Shown here in pieces: positions 47,107-56,300 of a DNA stretch of 64,000 bases. The position numbers were made by a program, and so were the translations under genes. The notes beneath the pieces are model-generated. The model was not told the DNA's origin. It did not search any database and was given only the letters and a program-made list of their open reading frames with translations. The stretch spans positions 6,228,879-6,292,878 of the forward strand of contig NC_067206.1 in NCBI RefSeq assembly GCF_026262505.1, given 5' to 3'. The DNA comes from Trichomonas vaginalis G3 (taxonomy: Eukaryota > Parabasalia > Trichomonadida > Trichomonadidae). Within the stretch, counting starts at the first letter, position 1. Each line of letters starts with the position of its first letter.

Positions 47107-48328
47107 TTTTTTTGGTTATCAAATTTTCCTTTTTTTGAGAGAAGTCTCTCAATAATTTGAGAAGAATCTTTGATATAAAGAGATACACATTTGTAGAACG
47201 AAGTAAGTGTTTTCCAAACATTTTATATGTTCATCCTGTATAACAATATAAAGCTGCATAGTGCCATCTTGTGCGTTTGCTATTTTATGCACTTTTCATT
47301 GAGATAATCCCTCTTCTCGGGTGATTTTAACAGTCAACTCAATTTTAAAATAAAGATTTCATCAAAATGATTTCGAAATTCGGATATTGATTATATAAAT
47401 AGCACTGTTAACATATTTTGGATGAGTAAAAAATACCTTGTTTTGTATGCATTTAGTACACCTTTATTTTTGATTAAAACTATAAAATTTTTATTCCTTA
47501 TATAATAAATAGTATATGTTACATAAACATGAAATTCAATAGCATTCAATTTTGGATTTTTTAGATTTGGTAAATTTTAGAAGAAATAAAATCAGCAATC
47601 AAAATAAAGAAACTTTTTTTGTATCTTCTATGATTACCTTTTGGTACTAAATTTTGCATTAATAAGTAAATTATCTGTATTATTCTGTGAGCACAAGCCC
47701 TCAGTTATGCTGGTAGTGAATGATGAATCGTCATTTTGCGAAGAGAACGCGATTATTAAGGTAATTTTGAGAATTGTCTTGAATTATTTAAAATTAAAGT
47801 TAATTGAATAGGTAGGATAACTAGCCTTTGCTAAATTTGTATAATTTGACCTTATTCTAGTTGGATCTGAGAATATTTTGCTGAAATAATAAATTATATC
47901 GCCGATTTATGAAAATTTCTCTGATGGGACCGACTCGCTGAAACGTATTAGTGTTAATGGTAACTTGTCTGAATTTTCAAATTTTTTTCGAAATCCAAAA
48001 AATCACAAACAAAAGCATCAAAATTAGATTTGCATTTAAGGTTTTCATTTTTTTTGGAAAATAAAAATATTTTTCCCCAATAAAGTTTATTTTTACTTTT
48101 GAGAGGAATAGAAACGTTATTTTGGAATTTTGAAACGACAGAAATGTTCCATTTTTAATGTAGATTCTAAAATGGGGTCAAATTTTTGATTGAACCGTTA
48201 TCCATTGAAAAACCTCGATTTTAAAATGTTATTCCAAAATATTCATCTAATGATATAGTATATATTTATTAATTATTACTTTTTATTCAATTTTCACTTT
48301 TGGCGGGATTTCATTTTTTTGTTGTTGT

Positions 48329-49621
48329 ATGGGCCATATTGTTCACCCAAAACGGAAAACAAAGGCAATGCATAACATTTTACTCCACGAACGTCGTCGA
48401 CTCTCAGCGCGACAGATGCTTGGTGCTTGCATAATGACCGGAATGCCATATACAAAAGGTGCTCGCTTTCTTTCTCTTTGTGGAACTAAGCCCCCTGTGA
48501 AGAGTGGTGTCATGAGACAACAGAGATTTTGTGACGATAAGATTAGAAGACTTAAAAGTATTTCCCTAATGCTGTCGAGAAAGTCCTTCAGTGGTTACTT
48601 ATCCATTGATGCAAGATGGACGCACAGGCGAAACTCGCCAAGTTGTACAGTAACTGCGCTCGATGCTGTCACAAAAAGAGTTCTTGCATGCGTGAACATC
48701 AACCATATTGGTGGAAACAGACAGCATGCTCAGTATTCCGGAGCTTCCAACAATATGGAAAGTGCTGGAACTCGAATCATCTTGAAGCAATTAAAGAAAT
48801 ACAATATCTTGAAAGATGTTAAAGAGATTATTAAAGACCGAGATAACAAAAGTGTCTCTGTCTTTAAAGAATTTGGCGTCTCTCATCTTGAAAGATTCGA
48901 TCCAGGTCATGTATCAAAAAATATCTCAAAAGATTTTACAAAGTTCTCAGCTTCTCATAAGACAGTTGAAGTTTTCAACGACAAGACTCAGAAGATTGAA
49001 AAAATAGAGAGACCTTTCTGGGGTCTGAATGCAAGCCTAAGTATGTGGCTTTGGTCATGTTTTGCCGAAGAAAATATTGACAAACGTACGAAAATGTGGG
49101 AGAATTGTGTCTACCATTACGTAGGCAATCATTCTTTTTGCGAACCGCACAATTACAAATGCTTTGAATGGCAAAAAGGTGTCAATTCGATCCAACTTCA
49201 ATTCATGCTCTATGACTGGGTTCACAAATGGACACCCATAGTTTCCAAAGTTTCTTCCATTGGATCTACCTGCATGAATGAAGCGTTTAACTCCAAAATT
49301 GCATGCTATTTGGACAAATCAAGAGCCTGGAAGAACATTAACATTAGAGTTAACGTTGCAATCTTAGAATGGAATGATCCAGAGCATTTTCTCGGAGATA
49401 TACAAAAAGCATTACATCTTCCCCCACTTCCAGAAGATTGTGTCAAATCATTTGAAGAGAATTGTTACTCCAAAATGATATTGAAACAAAAAACTGTTAC
49501 AAAAGGTTCTAAAAAACAGAACAAATACAAAAAATTCATTCAGAGTGTACCAGGAGGAGATTATCAAGTTTTCAAGTCCGAATGGGAATCAGAAGACGAA
49601 GACATTGATGACTTTGATTAA
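48329..49621 (+). CDS. Mutator/Kolobok-type DDE transposase, 430 aa
   Basis: The central part follows the Mutator-type transposase pattern: SIDARWTHRRNSPSCTVTAL (first Asp), a GASNNMESAGTRIIL stretch that corresponds to the 'GSS-x-x-M-E' motif, IKDRDNKSVSVFKEFG (second Asp), then RFDPGHVSKNISKDF. Cys and His residues (CVYHYVGNHSFCEPHNYKC) may form the zinc-binding insert. The C-terminus is acidic. The frame is intact and starts with ATG at 48,329. Related Kolobok proteins are longer and often have a THAP N-terminus, so an upstream exon could be missing or lost. It is probably a recently active copy. Confidence 0.75.
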   Translation: MGHIVHPKRKTKAMHNILLHERRRLSARQMLGACIMTGMPYTKGARFLSLCGTKPPVKSGVMRQQRFCDDKIRRLKSISLMLSRKSFSGYLSIDARWTHRRNSPSCTVTALDAVTKRVLACVNINHIGGNRQHAQYSGASNNMESAGTRIILKQLKKYNILKDVKEIIKDRDNKSVSVFKEFGVSHLERFDPGHVSKNISKDFTKFSASHKTVEVFNDKTQKIEKIERPFWGLNASLSMWLWSCFAEENIDKRTKMWENCVYHYVGNHSFCEPHNYKCFEWQKGVNSIQLQFMLYDWVHKWTPIVSKVSSIGSTCMNEAFNSKIACYLDKSRAWKNINIRVNVAILEWNDPEHFLGDIQKALHLPPLPEDCVKSFEENCYSKMILKQKTVTKGSKKQNKYKKFIQSVPGGDYQVFKSEWESEDEDIDDFD

Positions 49622-49910
49622 CGAAAATTACATTTTATTTATTGTTTTTGTTTTTAATTAAATTATTATTATGCTCATTTTCTTATTTTGATTTTTTCTC
49701 ATTATGATATAAATAATTTATTAATGCATTTATCCAATAATTATGCTATGATATTTTTATGCCTTATTTCATTTCTCTTATATTTGATAATCTGGTAAAA
49801 TATAGTTCAGACTATAATCATTTTAGATTATTGATATATTTATATAGGTTAGAATAAAATTAGTTTCATTTTCTACTTTTATTTTGAATTAATAATTTAT
49901 AATATCAAAT

Positions 49911-50007
49911 ATTATGGCGTAACCTCTCCTTTAAAATATAGATATATATAGGCCTATAGAGTTTATTGGCACTCTCAAAACTCTAGAATTTTGAGTTTAC
50001 TATACCC
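49911..50007. repeat. Right terminal inverted repeat of the TTAA transposon
   Basis: Ends ...GTTTACTATACCC directly before TTAA. See the left repeat. Confidence 0.85.
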
Positions 50008-50011
50008 TTAA

Positions 50012-50347
50012 TAACAATATAAACTTAAAAATTCCATCTAAAAGAAATACATATTTGAAAATTCAAGCTGAAGTTACGTTATAACTACATACGCCCATAA
50101 ATTAGAGAATTTTAATGCATCTCTATAATTTTAAACGAATTCTGTCAATTTCTTTAATACGAATGTTGCAAACAAACAAGTTTTGATGCTCTTTTTACAA
50201 GAATAAACCTAAAGGCGAGTCCAATATTTAATAAAATTTCAAACTTGATAAAATATGCAGTTAGAACTCATCAATTCAAATCAAACATGAGAATATGTCA
50301 AGTTAAACATAACAAAATACTTTTTATTTACTATATAAAAAAAAATA
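50012..50347. other. Intergenic, no gene seen
   Basis: AT-rich spacer between the transposon and the 3' end of the HECT gene. Confidence 0.5.
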
Positions 50348-53300
50348 TTATGTGAATTGTACAACATCATCAAAGTTAGCAGCATGATCTTGTTGTATAT
50401 CAGCACCAAATGTTATAGCTGTTCTTATCTTTTTGGCCATCATTTCAACTGATGAATATCTTGGGATAATCATTGTTGAATTGCAAGTCATTGCAGTTGG
50501 TAAAGGTTTCTGGGCATCCTGGGCCTCAGACATCTTGAATTGTATCTGCAGAGGCGTCATCCACTTCGAGCCAGGCGGTGGCAATCCCATTCTTCCCGTT
50601 CCAAACTTGATAAACAACATTCTTTCTTCAGGAGTGAAACCTTCCAAAGCGTCCCAAAGCATTGTTGATGAAGGATCGTTTGCAGGGAAGCTGCAGTTCC
50701 TCTTCATGTCTTCTATTGGGCATTCGTTATCTCCGCAGATGATTAGTTCTAGTTCCCAAGGAGCTAAAATCGAAGCAGCAGGAGCGGGGAAGAAAAAGTT
50801 AAAACCACGTCTCAATTGTTCCAAACTTTCATTGAATTCTTTGACTCTGAATTTCTTTATTTTTGCAAGGAACTCCAATCTCCTGTCGAATGTTACAGGT
50901 ACCAAAGATCCACCAGGAATGAGTTCAACAATCGATCCAAGAGAGTTCTCTGCAGTGAAATTCAGCATGTACGTGGAATGGAAGTCCTGAGGAGACATGG
51001 AAGAACTGTTTTCAATCGAAAGAATGAACTGTTTGAAGTTGGAATCGATCTCATAAATGTCATCCAATGTAACAGGTCTTTGCGTGAGGCTGTTCCACAC
51101 GAATCTTGCGAATTTAAATGGTTCAGGTAATCTTGACGTGTAGCAAATTGTCATCAAAACACCAGCGTAAAAGAAGAAATCGCGAGATTGAGGAGTTAAA
51201 GGAGAAGGATTTGGAATCAAGTAATCCTGCGCTGTAGCGATTTTTCTTCTTTTGTTTGGTGTCTGGATGAACAACTGCATTGAAGGATCCATGATTTCCA
51301 TGCATGCTTCCGTGAACAAATCTCTTCCTGGACCACCTAAATCCGTTGCTCCTTCTCCAACTAAATCGACTCTCCAAGGAACACTCGCTCTCTTCAATGC
51401 TGGGATTTTTTCGATCGTTGTTTGATGGATGAACTGTGAGAGAATCGATTCTCCATTCGGATTCGTTGGTCTCGCTCTGTGCAATGCAGCTTTGAACCTG
51501 TTGAATCTGTAGAAAGGAAGAGGCATGTCGTCGTTTCTTCCGTTCAAAACAACGTTCTCCAATGTCTTCATCTTGAACTGTGTTGCAACAGCTGCTCTGC
51601 AAGAGTTGAAGATGTTGTTTAGCAATGATCCTTCACTGCCGAACTCAACGACTTTGACGATGTCTCCGATGCATTGGTCCAAAGAATAGAACAAGAAAAC
51701 TCTGCATCTTAAGAGTTGTTGAGAAATCGTTGCAATGCTTGGATTCGATGCTAAAACTAAGGCAGGAATCTTCAAAGGAACTTTTGTGAACAGACTTGGA
51801 TCCGATTTCAAGATCTTCCTGAGTGTTTCGTCGTATCTTGAGTGCCAGTTCTTTGACATCATGTTTGCATCTCTCAAGAATTTTTGGTAATGGTCGACGA
51901 AAACTTTTCTTTTCGCTTCATGTGTCAAAGGTGTGCAAGTTATAGAAAGAATGAAATAAAATTCATCATGTCCATCGTATTCTTCGTGTCCTGACTTAGA
52001 AACAACACGGGTTGTGAATGAAGGAGTTGAAAGAATACTTTCTCCAGGAGAAACAAAAATTACATCTCCAACTGTTGGCTCAATTGCAATGACGCAATCA
52101 GGTGGCAAATGGCTTTCTTCCGCAAGTCTTATCTCTGCTTCTTTCATGGATTGGAACTCGCAATAATGAATTTTCTCGGAGATCTTCAAACTCGAGTTCA
52201 ACTCAAATGATTCACTCCAACATTGTGCAATAATATACGCAGGGAATTTAATTGGAATTTGAAGACTAAATCCTAATGCGCATAAAATTGCAAATGCATG
52301 TGTCATTTGCTCGAAAACTGTTGCGTCTTTCGCAGGAGTTGCTGCTTGAATATACGCGTCATAAAGATTGGCAATCTTCTCTTTGTCATTGACATCTGTG
52401 ATGTCGGCAGCCATTGTGTCTAAAACTAACAGTTTCGTGAAAACTCTCATGACTAATGACTGCTGGGCGTGATAACTCAAAGGAGCCCATTCTTTGATGG
52501 TGTATTCGTAGCGAGAACTGAAGCCGTCGAAAGCAGCTTTGATTTGTGGTGTTAAGTCTCTGATTTGCCAATCTAATGATGTCAAAATCGGAGCTAAAAC
52601 AGCGCCACTGAATACATCAACGAAAAAGTTTCCGACACCAATTGCATTTGTTACTTGTGTGAAAACTTTTTGTTTGATGAACATCACGAATTTCTCTGGA
52701 ATTGATGAATAAGAGAAAACATGACTTAAAACGTACATCAAGCAATGGATTGCTCCTAAAGGAGTTCCGTTGTATCTATCAGGAATTCTCCTTGGAACAA
52801 CAAAGAAACCGATTTTCAGGCCGTATAAATCTTTGCTTTCTCTTCCGTCGTAGTTTATCTCTGTGTCATTTGTGAATAACTGTGTGTCTGAGTGGCAATC
52901 CAAATAAGAACAGTTTCCTATCTTTATGCTGTTCTCTCCAATGGATTGCAATGGATGTACGACAGGAATGAAACCAACGGAATTCTTTGGAACATGGATT
53001 TTCGTGTGAATCGATGTCAACGGCATTGGATGCCAACTTTCAATGATCTTACATGGTTTGATCACTTCGAATATGTCACTTGCAACACATAATGTTGAAG
53101 AATTCAAGTTAACCAAAAGAGATTGAATCAAAATCTCCAAAAATTGACTTTCTCTCACTTCTTTCGACATCAAGAAAGCTCTTATCAGTCTGTTGAACTT
53201 CTTTAAATCGCCAGGACATGTATAAACAGGGTCATCATGACTAACAACGCTTCTTACACTTTCTTCTTCGCAAATGTTCACGTTTGTTGTCTCCTTTGAA

Positions 53301-56300
53301 TCCCATTCTTTGTGGACATTGATATTTGGAGTGAATTTGGCGATTTCAAGAACAAACAACTTGAAAATATTAATAACTAAATCGTTTTCAAGGGATTTAA
53401 CGTTTCCTGAGATTCTCACGTGATTGAAGATGATCATTGCTGTGTATCTTGACATGTAAAGACTCAAGTTTCTCATCAATTTAAATTGCAATGACCTCAT
53501 TTCTTTCAAAATGATAAATCTTTGTCTTGGATTTCCTTTTGGACTTAGGAGTCTTTGATGTGAATGTTGTTGAGAAATATAGAGTAGTTTGCAATTAATT
53601 GGATCAACAAACCTCGAATCAACAACAACAGAAGAAGATTCTCCTAATCCAGGATCCAAAATTTGGACAGTTAATTGGTCAATATCATTTTTATCGTGAA
53701 CAATTTCAGTGATTGTTCCGAATTTGTTCATTCTCATGTCAACTTCAGGAGGAGTGAACTTAAATGACTTGGAAAGAGATTGCTGTTGATTCAATGATCT
53801 CCTTGCAATCATTACTGGCTGTCCAAGCATGAAATTGGCCGCATGTTGCTGTGGTTCTCTCAAAGTGAATTCTGTGTACAAATCACTTGATATTTCATGG
53901 TTATTCGTTGAAGTGTGGAAACTTCCTGGTTTGTCATTGGAATATTGGATAGGAACATCCCAAATGGCAGCACCATTTTCAACGAATTTATCGAAATCTT
54001 CTAAACTGTTTCCTTGTGGTAATTGGTAATTGATTTGCGTAGGAATTGGTACATCAATTCTCCTCAAACAATCACTTTTGATATCAAACAAAGGAGAGGA
54101 AATAACATCAGCAACAAATGGTTGTTCGCCGAAGTTATATGTCAGTGACATTGGACATTTGTTTGTTATCAAAACAGGAACGAAATCAGAAATAGAAGTG
54201 ACAGGAATCGCTGATTTCATTGGCGATCCATTATGGAAGAACAAAACAGAATCTCTCGTGTATCCGCATCCAATAACATCTCCTGCCTTTATCTTTATTG
54301 ATTCCGTTGGTGTGTGTTCGCCAAGGAATTTGGCTCTTGGCAGACAAGCTTTGAAATCAAATGTATAAAGAGAATGTTCTAAAATTGTTGATGAAGACTC
54401 CATTAAACCGAGTTGGAAATTCTGATTCGAAATAGTTTTAATTGTTATTTCGAAATAGAACAAAACAGTGTTCGGCATAGGAGTTTCACCAACAAATATA
54501 CATTCATCTTTCAAAATTGATTTCAAAAGATTGTCATTAACTGATCCAAATCTCAAAGGAACAAAAGACAAACAACTTGGATGATCAAAAACTAAACTAT
54601 AAGGTAATAAATTACTTGTAACTTCTTCAATGCCTGCCTTATTCAATGCATAACTTCTTGAACTCGCTCTACAGATTTTATGCATCAATCTTCCAATGGA
54701 TTCTATCTTAGAAGCATTTGTTGACGTCGATGCCATTTTATAGAGAGAATCAACAGGAAACATGTTCATGAACAAAGTGAGATTACGAGGTGATTGTAAT
54801 ATAACAGGAAGGAAACAATAGAAGTTTGCAATGCAGAATTCTGTAACATAATTCTGTGTTTTGTTTTTCTTCAAGTATTCCTGTGCGTAATTGTGGAAAT
54901 TCGATATAACTTTCATTTCATCATTTGTTAAATCGAAATCTAATGGATTAACAGGAATTCTCGCAGAAGGAATAACATAATCGGCATCAGTTTCATTCAC
55001 TAATTCGTCTGTCTCGTTAACAGGAATAACTCTCATCTTACTCGTGATGGAATCATATGTATTTATCTTAACAATCTGTTGTTCTGCGCCTTTTCCACTT
55101 GTATAAACACCATATCCATGTGGAGAATACATTGTGACTTCAAAGCCAAGAATGGAGAAAAGTGAAGTCAAAATTTTAATGGAATATAAGTCTAAGTTCG
55201 AGAAATCAACGACATGTGAGAAACTTTCGAATTTAGAGTGAAGTTGTCTGATGATTTTCTCTCTTATCGTTGAATTCTTTCTAGAACAAAGTCTTATGAA
55301 AGCAATCATTTCTTGGACAACAACATGATGGCTCTGGAATGATGACGACTCTTTAATAACTTGGCAACTCATGCCACACATTGTTGAGCCAATGCATTCA
55401 AAAATAAATTCAATGAAACCGTCAAAATTCATCGTTTTTCCTTCAAAAGTTGCTGAGAAAGAATTTATTTCTTCTCCGAGGTTTACAACGATTTGTTCAA
55501 GCCAAACGAATGTCGCAACAATGACTCTCGGTGTTGCATCCTTCATGATCTTTATGACATTCGATGGATCGGCCAATGGAATGGCTTTCATTTGTGTCAA
55601 AAGTGACAAAATGTAAAGTGCTTTATGTTGGCAACTTTCACTTTTCGGATCTGTTGCGAATTGGAAGAGTGTTTTAACTATTTCTTCTGTTGGATTCTTT
55701 ATTGACCATACGGCAATCAATCTCCAGGAGTTCCTGTACGCGATGATTCCTTCTATCTGCTTTTTTAGAACAGATCTAGTAAATTTTGCCAATTCTATCG
55801 TCATTTTTTCCAAATTTGCATGAGAAATCAAATTTTGAGTGGGAACAGCCAGAATTTGTAACAAAATTAACGAGAGATATGATCCAGATGTCTCTACAAT
55901 CCTGTCTACTATCTTTTGGAACAATGTCGTGAAAGATTTTGACAAATCATTTATCTCATCTTCCGAAACTCCTTTGACATCACTGATATTCGCAACAATA
56001 GATAGTGCCTGATGCAAAGGAAGGATAACACTGATCTTGGATGTCCCAAATAACCCAGAATCACAGATAATATCCTTTAAAAAGTCAATTGTTTCTCTTC
56101 TTATCAATAATCTCTTCGATCTTCTGTCAATTATGTGGTTAATGCGCTCCATTTCGACGTCGCTCGTTATGAAGTTCCTCAAATCCTCTAAGATCTGGTT
56201 ATTTTGGTCGTTTTTGTTGATGGATTGGGAATTTAATAAAATTTTACACTTCATAACTATTTGTTTGAGGAATTCTGGGTAGTTCTCGCGCATAGTTTTA

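Larger units (their letters stand above)
47008..50007. mobile_element. 3.0-kb DNA transposon with TTAA target site (Kolobok-like)
   Basis: TTAA flanks both ends (47,004-47,007 and 50,008-50,011). The ends begin GGGTATAGT and carry inverted repeats of ~98 bp at roughly three-quarters identity (left 47,008-47,106, right 49,911-50,007), closing with GAGAGGTTATGCCATAAT and its near match. The single intact ORF inside encodes a DDE transposase. TTAA duplications with ends starting in G fit the Kolobok superfamily. piggyBac ends start CCY and are excluded. The ~1.2 kb before the ORF looks non-coding. Confidence 0.82.

Noticed and set aside
47707-47811. Upstream exon of the transposase with an intron
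   Set aside because: A short ORF (MLVVNDESSFCEEN) exists, but I cannot find splice signals of the trichomonad type joining it to the main ORF.
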